A stretch of 64,000 nucleotides of DNA from Cladocopium goreaui (Eukaryota > Sar > Dinophyceae > Suessiales > Symbiodiniaceae): NCBI GenBank assembly GCA_947184155.2, contig CAMXCT020001553.1, forward strand, positions 1 through 64,000, given 5' to 3'. Position numbers and translations under genes: made by a program. Below the pieces are notes generated by a model, which worked only from the letters and a program-made list of their open reading frames with translations, was not told where the DNA came from and searched no databases. How positions within the stretch are numbered: the first letter of the stretch is position 1; every line of letters begins with the position of its first letter. Below, in pieces: positions 56,901 through 63,827 of this stretch.

Positions 56901-59900
56901 GGGTCGTCCCACTCTTCAGGCCATGACGCACGTGGGTGAGGCAAAGAAAACCACCTTCTGCGACTTGTCGAGGCTTCCGACTCCTCGGACTCGGGATCGA
57001 CCTGGAAACTTTCGTCGTCATCCTCGTCATGTGGTGGCCCATCAACACCATAGAGCGTTAAACCATTTGCTGCTTGTTGACCATCGTCGCCATCAGCTGC
57101 GTCCCAGTCTTCTGCTTCTGGTTCACCTTGTTCGACATTGTTCACAGATTTGCCTCCTTTGGGCTTCTGCTTGTGCTTTCCGGGGCTGCCTTTGCCCTTG
57201 CCCTTGTCCTTATTCTGATTGCTGTTGCCTTTGCCACCCGTCCCCTTATGTTTGGGGCCTCCAGGTGCCCAGCAATCTGCCCGCAGATGTCCTGGGCGTC
57301 CGCAGTTGTGACATGTTCTCTTCTCAGCTGTTGCATTTCCCTTTCCAGGTTTTCCTCCAGCTCCCTTCTTGCCCTTACCTTTTCCCTTTGCATCTTTTCC
57401 AAAGCTTCCGACATCCATAGGATCGTCCACACGGCCATGTGCGTCGTAGGGCTGGCTGTTCACCACCTTGATCTTGTTGCCGGTGGCATGTTCCACATAG
57501 GACTGGATCTCGGACAGCATGGACTCGAACGTCTTGAAGCGATCTCGATTGAGAACGAGATGACGCTCGAGCTCTGCCGGCACCAATCGTTCAATCACGT
57601 TGATCTTGATGTCTTCTGCCAACATCGTTCGGTTGCCAGATGCGTCTTTGCGACGTTCATAAAGTCTGATGCTGTCAAGAAGCTTCTCCAGGTTGGACGG
57701 CAAATCTTCCATCTTGGATCGAGCCGGTGACAAGATTGCATTGAGGAGAGCGCGTTTGCGACCACCAGTGGATGGGTCGTACCTCCGCGTGAGCTTTCTC
57801 CAGCTTTCGATGCCGCATTCCCCGGTGTTCAGCACGATGTCAAAGGGCTCACGCTCTGTCAGCATTAGCAGCGCGTCCCAAAGCTCGCGTCTCAATTCAC
57901 TGATGTTCGACACCTGGTCAATGGCATCTGCTTGACTCCCAAAAGCCTTGTCGATGTCATCTGCAGTGATTGCATGATCGCAATCTTCGGCCCAAACCAG
58001 AATCTCACGAAGGTCTTTGCGAACACTTGCAAGATAGGAGGACGTCTTGATTTTCCATGACAAGAATCTTTCGGCTGTCCCATCAAACTTGTCGGGCTTG
58101 CCAAGGCCCTTGTTGTCGACCAACCGGACTTGTTCTTTCGATCTAAGGGCGTCCACAAGCTCCTTTTGTGACTGCACCAACTGTGCCAGTGCACTGCCAG
58201 GTCCAGCTGAAGCAGCCGAACCGGCACCAAAAGAAGCGACCTGTGCTGTCAGTTCAGCTTCTCGGCCTCTTAGTCGATTGACCTCGGTCTGTAGTTCCTG
58301 GAGCGACTGGAGGACCTGTGCCGCTTGTTGTTGGTCCATTGCTAAGACCCTGGAGCGTATCGCTCCGCTACCATGAACGGAGAATATGCAACTCGCTATT
58401 TTAGCAGCGGTGTTCTTGAGCCAAAGGTTGGCGTAGCAACTAGTGAGAACCCTATATCCCGTCAATATGTTGTATATATACATATATATATATATATACG
58501 TTTGCATGCATCGCACTGGGCTGCAATGTGTTGCACTCCTAACAGCCACCGCCAAGGTGCCCCTGATGGCAGAAGACCACCGCCAGTGGTCCCACAGACA
58601 GGACAACCAGAATGAAAGCACCAAGGAAAAGAGCTGCACGACCTGGTTGGAATGTGTTGAAATTGTCAAAACGACTCAAGGTTTTAAAGCAACTTCAAAA
58701 GGTGTCGGAGTTGTTTGAAAATTCCCACTTGCACGTGGTATGCAGAAAGCAGGGGCCATGGCAAACACATGGTTGCAATCACTCTACCTTTATTCACGAG
58801 GAAAATGGTTGTTAGTGCTGACATCTTGTCGACGTGCACAGTTTGTACCTGTTGCTTCTCTGCTTGAAGTCTCTTTTTCACTTCAAATCTTCAATCTCCG
58901 GGCAGAGATTGGTGATGAAACACAGCCTCTCTGCAATAGTGTGACTGTGACCATCTCGAATTTGCAAGTCGACATGTTTGCAGTGGCCTGTTTCACGTAG
59001 AACCAGAATCACTTGCAACGTCATTGGATAAAGAAGCCAACTGGGAAGAAGAGCCGCCACAGTCCTGTTTGCGAACTCCCAAGCTCCAGCAGGCTTTGCA
59101 GCATCGGAAGCACAGCTTTTTGGACTATGACTAGATTCATCAATGCAATCACAACTGCGTGTTGATCAGAGTTCATCATTTAAGATCACTATCGATGTGT
59201 TACGCATTGTCCGCATTGTTGTTACGGTATGCATCCAGCTCAATCGGTTGTGAACGCTGCACTGCGCTCCAGGTCTGCCCATTGGGACACCAGTCGATAG
59301 GATCCCGCCAGGTTTCCAAGAAAAGGAAACAGCGCAAAACATGGCCCAAATCCTTAGCGTTGCACTGCCAGACAATCGCTGCATTTTTTGTTGATACAGT
59401 AAATATGCTTGAAGAATGTCTGGATTCAGTGCTGAGTTCCAAGCTCATAGCAATCCGTTGTGCCATTGCATTATTCTTATCTAGCACCACTTAGCACAAC
59501 CCATCCAACCTGTCTATCCACGCCAAGAAACCGGCATGTCTCCGCGCAACTGCACCAGCAAAACACTGAGCCCGAGAAGCATCGCTACCCAGGTAGTCAG
59601 GACGACTCGACCCATCCTGGAACCACTTGCTTTGATTTCCAATATTTGCATTGTGTAATTCTTTCATCAAGGAAAGTGTATACAGTCATTCCGAGTCATT
59701 CCACAATGAATCAGGATGCATTTGAATAGCGCAGCTTGACTCTTGCGCTTGGGTTCCTGGCCATTCATTTGTTTGTAAAAGATTGAAGTATGGCATGGAA
59801 ATGTCTGGACCATGCAGCAATGCAACAAAGTTTTCCCAAAGTCGCATTGTAAAGCAACTGACTTTGGAAAAAAGACGGAAAAGTACGAAAAAGTTGCGCC

Positions 59901-62900
59901 TCCGGACAAAGAATCGCCGAAGCTCACCAGCATCGCAGGAAGTGAGGCGATCAGCATAGGCCCAGTGCGTCACAAAGCCGCTCGTCAGAACAAAGAAATT
60001 CACAGCTGCATTGCCTCAGAACATCACCGAGTCACCAACTCTGTGGTGTATTCCTCACCACATCGTTTCACGTCGTTTCACATCGCGTTTCAGCGTTGTA
60101 CACACCGGCCATGCTGTGATCATAGGATCAGATCGCATCTTGGATCATCTTGGACTTGTGTGATCATTTGGTAGCTTCAAGTGCTGGATTCTGCATGTCC
60201 ACAAACAAAGCAAGGTCTTCGTGTGATGCAAGAAGCTGTCAAAAGACGGCTATTGGTCGGAACCAAAACCAACAAATCCAACCAGAGCATTTCAAAATGT
60301 ATCGAATGTGTCAGTTCTTCCCTCGCTTTTGTGGTTGCCATCTCCAAAATCGAGCCACCTCGATGTCTGACAACGGTAAAGGCAGTTTCCTCGAGACGTG
60401 GAGCGAAGTGGCCACAGACTATCCAGAGCGAAGCCAAGAAACGCGCACCTCAATCACCGCTGAAGAAAAGCTGAAGAAACGCTTTGTAAAAAAACACCCT
60501 GGTGGAAAGTTGATGCAAGTTGAACGATTGTTGGACGCTTGTTCAAAAATTGTTCGAGCAAGGTTGACTTTACCTAGGAAAAAGTCTGACCACAGAGGCG
60601 CCTGTCAAGTGGTCCAGTTTTTGAGTTCCCATGCTGCGTTTCCGCCATCTAGGAATCTCAGCTCATTGGCATTTAAGTGGGTTCACCCAAGCTGTTCAAT
60701 TTCTGCGGTCCAAAGTCTAAGAAATGCTCTATGAGGACTGAGAGAAGTCATGCAACATCATGCAACATCTAAACAGCTAAAACGAGCCATGGGGTCGAAG
60801 CCTTTGTGACATGTTCTGGACAAGCTCAAGAGTCTTCAAGCGATTCCTGATAAATTTCTCTTGAGTCTTGAGATGTCGAGTCTTGCTAAGTCTTGCTGAG
60901 TCTTGCTTTGAAAGTTGGGTCAGGTTTTCAGAGCTGGAGCCACTGGCAACGTAGCAGAGTTTTTGCAACTGCAAATCGCTTTCACAGTCTGCAGCAGGCC
61001 TGAGAGTCCGAAGAGATTATGGATATCGCACCTGGCTTTGCAAACCGAAATCTTCTTCATTCTTAGAACAAGAAAAGCCGATTCGCTGGAGCACGACCTT
61101 TACCACAGTAGGTTTGCAAACAGGACAGCGGTTCCAATGTCATGAAGAATGTCCTGTTGGATGCTGGAAGCAAACATTTGTAGTTGCAAAGTATTCAACT
61201 CTGATTTTATCACGCAGAGTCTCCTAATCATCTCCTAGCCGTTGCATCAACAGCATGACGCCTAGCAGCTGTAGAACTAGCCTGCTACAATTCAACAAAT
61301 TTCACCGGTAAGTTGTATGGCATAAGTGCGTGAAATGGACCATGTCTCCCGCCATATTCCTCCTGCCCTGAAATCCAACGTACAAACTGTCACTCTGGCG
61401 CTTTCCCATCCTCAGCAGCAATAGTCTCTCCACGGATCCTTGACTCCGCGAAAGCCACGTCCTTCGCATTGCACTAGCTCCAATTAATTCACATTGAGAG
61501 CTTAGGACTCTAGAAACGGTCTCGGTCCCCAAACACAAGAGTATGCTGCACTTTCTTAGAACCTGTGGCTCGTTAATCTCTGCAACTCTCTGGAACCATG
61601 ATGGTGAAAGCTTCAAAGAATACACGTTGTTCAATATGTTCAGTCAATACCTCGAGGCATGAGCATGAAGAGGCAGGGTTTTTGGATTTGATTTGCTTGA
61701 CCCCGCTTGTTCCATGGTGCAGGAGTCTTCGGGCCTCTGGGATGTTCTTGTTCAAGTGATGGCCTCATACAAGCTGAAGCAAATCAAACAATCAGGGCCA
61801 CTACCAATACAAAGGGCGCAAAGAAGAATCCGAAAGTCGTCACCCATTTGTATCATGTGTGCTTGATTTGGAGGATTGGGAATCTGAAGTGGGAAAGCTG
61901 TCATCGCTGGTTTGTCCAAGTGATGACAACAACTGACAGGAACTGCTTCACTGAGGCATTTGGCAAACCATCAGCATGTCTAGGTGCTCCTGTAGCACGG
62001 AGCGAGCACAGACACAGGAGCAGAAACACATGCCTGCACAATATCTACATGGTGGATATGATTCTGCCGCAGCCTGCCTCCATCGTGTTAGTAGTGAATG
62101 GTCGCGTTGGATTTGTGGAGGAAGGCAATACGTTCGGAAGCCCACAGACCTGATGCTGAGTCCCAAGATTGACTTGACATCTTTTGTCCAACGTCCTTAA
62201 GTTTTCTGAAAGCAAATAGATCGCCAACAAACGAGACAAGACACTTACAACATCGGATAAAAAAGGAGAAAGCCAGCAGCTGAAAAGATTCTCAAGTAAC
62301 CTAAACTTGAACCACTTAAAGCGTGGAAAGAGACCGTGGCCTGACAAAAGTCAGATTTGAAAAGGCTCAGCGTTTCTGATTCGTTTGAATCTCTATGAAT
62401 CTCTAGATCGATTGTGCTGGAAGCCTTGATGATGTCTGGCGCGTGACCACCACCAGCTCCTTCTGTGTGGTAGGTGTGAATTGTTCGGCCTACCAGGGAA
62501 CCCTTGCAACCCTTGATCAATCAGTGGAAAGAAAGGAAAGGGGAGCAGCACACTTCACTGATTCACTATGGAGCAGCCTGCAGTGTGCTGAAGCATGTTG
62601 GGTTCTGGGGAAAATTGCACGACAAATATGGCAAATTCTAGGTGCAGAGCCCTTCATGGCAGCGATGGAATCATCGACAAAGCCGGATTCGTTGATGGTG
62701 TCCTGGCGACCACTCTTTGGCTTCCTCCTGGTCCTCATGTCAAATTATTTTGGTACCTGATGGTACCTGTTATAAATGTCATGCTACCTGATGGAATGAG
62801 TTGCTACAGGTGAACTACCAATGGAGCCTCGAAACGAGCAACGATGCAACATTACGCAAGAACCATAGCCACCAGGCATGCTATCGGTATATGATCTGGC

Positions 62901-63827
62901 AGAGTTATGCTACGTTGTTCATGGAAGTTAGTTTGCATTCAAAAAAGGATATCAAAATACGGTCGCCCCCCACCGTGTGGATGGTGATGGCAATGTCATT
63001 CTCATCCGCAAAGGTAAGGGCAGTGTCGATCACAGCCGGTGTGGTGCCCCAATCCTGCACATTCAGGCTCGCGCTGTATGCCCACTATGCCATCTCATGA
63101 AGCAGAGTGAAATGTAACAAATGAAGCAGTGTCATGCAAAAGAAAAGAAAGAAAATGATCAAATCTTTTCAAATTTCTAGTCCTGCAGCCAAAATTTTCA
63201 CTCTTCATACAATATACGGCATAGGATTATACTATATTCTACGCAAACCAACCAAGCAAAGCATCTGTCAGCCTCATGCAACTTTAGGCCAGCAGCGCCA
63301 GCCTGCGCAGATTGGCAAAACAAAAGAACAAAATAAGTAATGAAAAAAGAAAAAGGGTGGCACAAACATCCTTTCGGCCTCTCGGAACCGTGTTGAAAAG
63401 ATTTGAGCAAGTGCCATTTTGAATTTGAAGGAGAAGCAGCACCACTAAGATGCAGACTTTGATGACTTCCTTCAGTCCTGTAGGATCTGAGGTGTTGCCT
63501 GCATTGCAGCTCTTGAAGCAAAGTACTCGCAACAACTTGCTCGCGCAGTGAAGTCTTGCCTGCTTCTAGGGCTCAAAGCTTCGAGAACGAAACCGATGTT
63601 TAAATACTTGAGTGTAGGTGTATAATTAATGTGCATATTCCCTGTGTTTCAATGCGTCCCGCCTTTGCCAGAGAAACCAAAGTTCAAGGGGTACCTAGGT
63701 CAGCACATTTCGGGAACAAGAGAGGTTTAAGTGGATAAACCTTCTGAGATTCTGATCTTGTCTGGAAGCAGTCCGAGATGGACAGCTAGGCATCCCGCGT
63801 GTCTGTGGCTTGAAGCATCATTGCAAC
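40616..63827 (-). CDS. Urease, catalytic (alpha-subunit) region, multi-exon, 5' end outside window
   Basis: Urease hydrolyses urea to ammonia and carbamate at a di-nickel centre in the cytosol. At least 20 minus-strand exons, most joined in phase by hand: 63827-63799, 63694-63663, 63559-63531, 63302-63273, 63054-62974, 62702-62651, 62489-62425, 62149-62078, 61989-61969, about 61932-61908, 61473-61411, 61153-61135, 61031-61000, 44592 to about 44537, 43517-43448, 43387-43325, 43255-43191, 41988-41940, 41499-41422, about 41245, and about 40665-40616. Nickel and catalytic residues are present: GLKLHE (carbamylated Lys and His), TIHT, GGHAPDI, CHHLDK flap and SSDSQ. The C-terminus RKYFLF matches single-chain eukaryotic ureases. 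Most introns start GC or GA. The join near 61969/61932 is unresolved and the exon between 44537 and 43517 was not placed. The intron 60999-44593 contains another gene. Confidence 0.93.
40692..40737 (+). repeat. (CAACAAGGT)n short array
   Basis: Five tandem 9-base units, CAACAAGGT/CAACAAGGA, lying just upstream of the last urease exon in its intron. Confidence 0.85.
42285..42400 (+). repeat. Polypyrimidine (CTTCC)n tract
   Basis: About 115 bases of almost only C and T. A TA/TG run follows at 42650-42672. It lies in a urease intron. Confidence 0.85.
43191..44592 (-). CDS. Urease middle exon block
   Basis: After the 16.4-kb intron the frame resumes in phase with [16 protein letters not shown] (44592 downward). 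Then [19 protein letters not shown] (43517-43448), [19 protein letters not shown] (43387-43325, GC donor) and [19 protein letters not shown] (43255-43191). These are collinear with known ureases. Confidence 0.93.
43793..43832 (+). repeat. (GTCC)n-type microsatellite
   Basis: TGTCCGTCCGTCGGTCCGTC-like run of about 40 bases in a urease intron. Confidence 0.8.
44106..44131. other. Perfect 10-bp inverted repeat, 6-base loop
   Basis: CATTGTACAT, loop GTGCTG, ATGTACAATG. It lies in AT-rich intron sequence rich in further TGTACAT motifs. It is not followed by a T-run and its function is unknown. Confidence 0.7.
45403..45706 (-). CDS. Acyltransferase terminal exon
   Basis: Begins after TTTTTGCTCAG. 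It encodes the last transmembrane helix [20 protein letters not shown] and a polar cytoplasmic tail of about 70 residues, then stop. Confidence 0.8.
45403..60448 (-). CDS. Acyltransferase family 3 membrane protein, multi-exon, nested in urease intron
   Basis: Multi-pass membrane acyltransferase of the OafA/NRF-6 type, which moves acyl groups to sugars or other acceptors; the substrate is unknown. Exons joined in phase: 60448-60359 ([15 protein letters not shown] with the family's conserved His), 60005-59900 ([19 protein letters not shown]), 59616-59556 ([12 protein letters not shown]), about 59364-59261 (CPNGQTWS), 59064-58988 ([12 protein letters not shown]), 50162-49965, 49914-49756 ([12 protein letters not shown]), 49497-49412, 49258-49109 ([11 protein letters not shown]), 48661-48616 ([12 protein letters not shown]) and 45706-45403 ([14 protein letters not shown], stop). 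The first exon and one between 48.6 and 45.7 kb are missing. The 8.8-kb intron 58987-50163 contains Copia-2; without it the intron would be about 1 kb. Both gene and insertion have the same strand as urease. Confidence 0.88.
46131..46390 (+). repeat. 122-bp tandem duplication with G-rich block
   Basis: Two near-identical units (46131-46252, 46253-46376) plus the start of a third, each with TTCTTGGGGTGGGGTGGGGT. The G-runs could form a quadruplex. It lies in an intron of both host genes. Confidence 0.9.
46429..46930 (-). repeat. Dispersed repeat R2 (copy 2, inverted)
   Basis: Inverted relative of 26447-27240. It starts with the same hairpin GGAAGTTT-7-AAACTTCC (46429-46451), then a GA-rich stretch and blocks with GCCGTTGTGGCG(C/T)GAAGCAC. 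Confidence 0.75.
46935..47985 (+). repeat. (ACTAC)n satellite-like array
   Basis: About 1 kb of ACTAC/TACAC units, with (CAA)n and (CGA)n at 47410-47470 and two larger copies containing CAACTGCAACTGCAAC. Long open frames across it are artefacts. Lies in an acyltransferase intron. Confidence 0.95.
47986..48206 (-). repeat. Dispersed repeat with ordered microsatellite tail (copy 2, inverted)
   Basis: Reverse complement carries the same head as 10926-11000 (CCAGTAGTACCGC, CAAGGCGGT, AAAATAGGAAACCT, GAGAGGTTGGTTGTTGTGAA), then (TTTCTC)n, (CTAC)n and (TATC)n in the same order. It holds a perfect AACCTCT-AGG-AGAGGTT hairpin. Confidence 0.8.
48491..48547 (+). repeat. (TTACAGTTCT)n array next to an exon
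   Basis: Six 10-base units. On the minus strand it reads ACTGTAAGA repeated, so each unit shows a GTAAG donor-like site, about 70 bases downstream of the exon 48661-48616. Confidence 0.85.
48616..50162 (-). CDS. Acyltransferase middle exon block
   Basis: Five exons. The first (50162-49965) encodes hydrophobic helices ([20 protein letters not shown]). The next intron (49964-49915) is only 50 nt. Two later exons end in GC donors, GAG|GCCTAT at 49412 and GAG|GCCACA at 49109. Joining the latter to 48661 gives GEFSFEVYLFQYP, the expected family motif. Confidence 0.88.
50499..50700. repeat. (TATATACTTA)n array
   Basis: About 150 bases of TATATACTTA units, then TATATATG-rich sequence into which Copia-2 inserted (target ATATG). 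Confidence 0.92.
50706..50796 (-). repeat. Copia-2 3' LTR
   Basis: 91 bp. On the element's strand it runs TGACGGGATATAGGG to CTCCGTTCA. Identical to 58374-58464. One of the shorter LTRs known for Copia-type elements. Confidence 0.95.
50797..50804 (-). other. Copia-2 polypurine tract
   Basis: AGGAGGGG on the element's strand, touching the 3' LTR; the expected plus-strand primer. Confidence 0.75.
50841..55379 (-). CDS. Copia-2 Pol: integrase, methyltransferase-like, RT, RNase H
   Basis: 1,512-codon frame, -1 relative to gag-protease and overlapping it at 55379-55127, so Pol is probably made by -1 frameshifting; the first 85 or so codons are not native Pol. Integrase: HHCC zinc site ending RSWCLHC (165-180), D in LSLDYFYM, D in KSDGEPS, E in NGFIEVGV. 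A charged linker follows. Methyltransferase-like domain about 720-900: [19 protein letters not shown] (catalytic-type PC, about 766), FYHEHPKG (about 820), TWLTNSP. RT about 985-1240 has [10 protein letters not shown], with HGDD instead of the usual YVDD. RNase [25 protein letters not shown]. Stop lies 45 bases before the 3' LTR. Confidence 0.93.
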   Translation of the reverse strand: MPSCRCASATSFRFRDRQELPHRPWTIFGEIDPKKHSCGTGLFEGHERSDPRLWRFNAHCAQSPRHLCVGLLGVTFSGASSRGVRPQINAVGEDPAVSAGADAMEDGGDVSAASAGAGSSGDVPAASAGADAFEDEVDLEIGEEQRKAIVKKEPHQPSQAEVDEHESTGHVVHRSWCLHCKRARVTADRHVPKELDEPETQLPTLSLDYFYMNQDQVADEATLPSIVVKCHKTKRFWASVLPGKGADAFAIAWLGGVLDDAGFNKVILKSDGEPSLVSLKQKVKEIKTHIEVHLVETPVEDHQANGFIEVGVREIKRQCRALLSDLEFKLERKVDPGHPLLVWLPRHAAFLLTRYRVGTDGKTAFERTYGRKWRIPLVRFGESILYRPRANRGGKRNDLAPRVSIGMYVGTGNRNSDVFVMTERGIMKGNSIHRHPPDDQFKHDQFDSLRGLPWRLQEREHGGLRIALPDVAAPRERPAVQEVIPRNLYVTKNDLEKHGHTPLCPGCEAAILEMPSRAHNAECRQRIQIELDKTPEGQERIKRARERVAQGRRPRGAAAPPEGGGAEGGEAAPPVVPGGEVEQPVLQDRVPLDAEMDASEAVGEPLVDTDFRGELRQREQEREGSPKRQKQEQSRGEKRSSQVDVEDLDDESSAQASGSAGPPAPDASSGVPEGAAAAPTSPETNQEMLHLCSLLKDVIAKGKVAEIFSPPRVAAQAQVVGLAPGFSIDLETKRGDGTHWDLSKDEHIRDLFQLLDYEKPEFLGGSPPCGPFSKLQSIVDAKGNVSPEVRAQRLKDGRKHLRTAVSAYEHQMNAGRYFYHEHPKGAASWEERAVKRLRADERVYEVTGPMCRGGMKAADGQGEGSVKKETTWLTNSPILAQPLQGCCSNKEGKVWHRHVHLVDGRARAAQKYPPKLVHAILKAIRRQLECDGELHSLSHGPVPDAGPVINEEEEFWKQLPDSDDTIVEPVLDAHSGAVLDVDKVRAARQEELAWVHKQGIYIKVPLTEAQQSGKPVITMKWIDRNKGDATHPNYRSRLVCREIKRASNADFIPDYASFSSMPPLESLKLLLSLMVTLRRSKSGNALKVRLLDISRAHFYGEAERDIFVQLPEGDQQEGFCGKLVKSMYGTRDASAIWQRSYTELLIRAGFAKNQAWPSCFYHEGYGGIRVLVHGDDFVVLDDAGQKYLEDTLRSKYDLRVDGSIGPGERHQQFAVLNRIVTYNEQEGSVSYEADPRHVDQMVRDLEMENCKPVKTPSEKMSATEANLKLTTPTITPDRVSFFRSLVMRASYVAQDRPDIAEAVKCLSRRMHEPKESDFQDLKRLVRFLKGKPRVLLKFGRQKFADTIHMYVDSDFAGCLLTRRSTSGLVATFGRHTVKASSTLQSTISLSSGEAEYYSIVRGVSIGMSLQEILRGWGLQPKLKVHTDSSAALGTCNRQGLGRSRHVQTRFLWVLWVQEKLALHEFELVKIPTKQNVADLCTKGLPANEMERHMQSMGFEYSHGRAEAAKALE
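55127..58339 (-). CDS. Copia-2 Gag-protease
   Basis: The frame is open from 58669 through the 5' LTR, but the first ATG after the primer-binding site is at 58339 ([14 protein letters not shown]), chosen as the start; 1,070 residues. N-terminal coiled coil ([18 protein letters not shown]), Gag helical domain (about 70-270), CCHC knuckle [14 protein letters not shown] (about 350), a long Pro/Ser/acidic linker, then a retropepsin-like protease with active site [11 protein letters not shown] (about 930). Ends with TAA at 55127. Confidence 0.92.
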   Translation of the reverse strand: MDQQQAAQVLQSLQELQTEVNRLRGREAELTAQVASFGAGSAASAGPGSALAQLVQSQKELVDALRSKEQVRLVDNKGLGKPDKFDGTAERFLSWKIKTSSYLASVRKDLREILVWAEDCDHAITADDIDKAFGSQADAIDQVSNISELRRELWDALLMLTEREPFDIVLNTGECGIESWRKLTRRYDPSTGGRKRALLNAILSPARSKMEDLPSNLEKLLDSIRLYERRKDASGNRTMLAEDIKINVIERLVPAELERHLVLNRDRFKTFESMLSEIQSYVEHATGNKIKVVNSQPYDAHGRVDDPMDVGSFGKDAKGKGKGKKGAGGKPGKGNATAEKRTCHNCGRPGHLRADCWAPGGPKHKGTGGKGNSNQNKDKGKGKGSPGKHKQKPKGGKSVNNVEQGEPEAEDWDAADGDDGQQAANGLTLYGVDGPPHDEDDDESFQVDPESEESEASTSRRRWFSLPHPRASWPEEWDDPDYDGPSGSSGSRPLRSLRLEEVTEHETTTSKSASSKAPRTPQGRPKRGRSPKSSTPKRGKASRSGPVTPESALRRFRMTSMTPPPRRRLRHGPQTPEELLRSSTPLPKTPPTPIAWPASPPQQPIASPKTPPGPPPGWQSQVASPKTPPCPPPGWQSSQVKPPPPVKASSAASTSGSRLVQMLKAALSSQIRKVQEEDPGSGDGQADAMLAALRTRSVKAPHITKQNISDPSFHDSRYHAEIAKGVAHNVAWRNERLRRRAIVHRRGGVKARAAERIRLDKEWHERFDNPENPEGIVRIEDEDNLDAGIETVVVGKAGQSTVIEFSAEERKTLRQFPDDEAKLLQKDPKKKPMTKRVRSVGYRVKKNRNRNVARKMARKNRPALVLKENTEVNADEDDDEMEEVYIEEPDEPRDRPGRGDPDGGAGSAPAAVYSLGASDDWRKWERAELNIDTGAAITAVPLDFAKDYPRSESNGASYKAANAEPIEDQGSVKLVGYDESGNKIPIDCRVADVHRPLLSGSEIAKNYHIALGPSSGRLIPRNTPAGRAYSKAMKDLIRDYGDSMPIVHNRRGIYVLDYWVSPFQGHPQEE
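58361..58373 (-). other. Copia-2 primer-binding site
   Basis: TGGTAGCGGAGCG on the element's strand, directly after the 5' LTR. It is complementary to a tRNA 3' end CGCTCCGCTACCA; the implied acceptor stem has A1:U72, the hallmark of initiator methionine tRNA. Its inner end overlaps one arm of a perfect hairpin GGAGCG-TAT-CGCTCC (58352-58366). Confidence 0.85.
58374..58464 (-). repeat. Copia-2 5' LTR
   Basis: 91 bp identical to 50706-50796; flanked outside by the ATATG duplication. Confidence 0.95.
58988..60448 (-). CDS. Acyltransferase N-terminal exon block
   Basis: Five exons upstream of the Copia-2 insertion. Donors: GT at 60358, GC at 59899, GT at 59555, probably GC at 59260, GC at 58987. 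The junction into the next exon (50162) keeps phase 1 across the insertion. The start codon exon is not found; it should lie between 60.45 and 60.99 kb if the gene sits wholly inside the urease intron. Confidence 0.87.
61000..63827 (-). CDS. Urease upstream exon block (13 exons)
   Basis: Holds the exons for [134 protein letters not shown] and [10 protein letters not shown]. Exon sizes are 19-100 nt. Donors read from the sequence: GC for eight (63798, 63662, 63530, 63272, 62650, 62424, 62077, 60999), GA at 61410 and 61134, GT at 62973 and probably 61968. Confidence 0.92.

Larger units (their letters stand above)
50706..58464 (-). mobile_element. Copia-2, complete LTR retrotransposon with methyltransferase-like domain
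   Basis: 7,759 bp between identical 91-bp LTRs, flanked by the perfect duplication ATATG (50701-50705 and 58465-58469). Primer-binding site, polypurine tract, gag-protease ORF and pol ORF are all present and open. Identical LTRs mean a very recent insertion. Order INT-RT-RNase H is that of Copia. It sits in an acyltransferase intron in the sense orientation of that gene. Confidence 0.96.
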
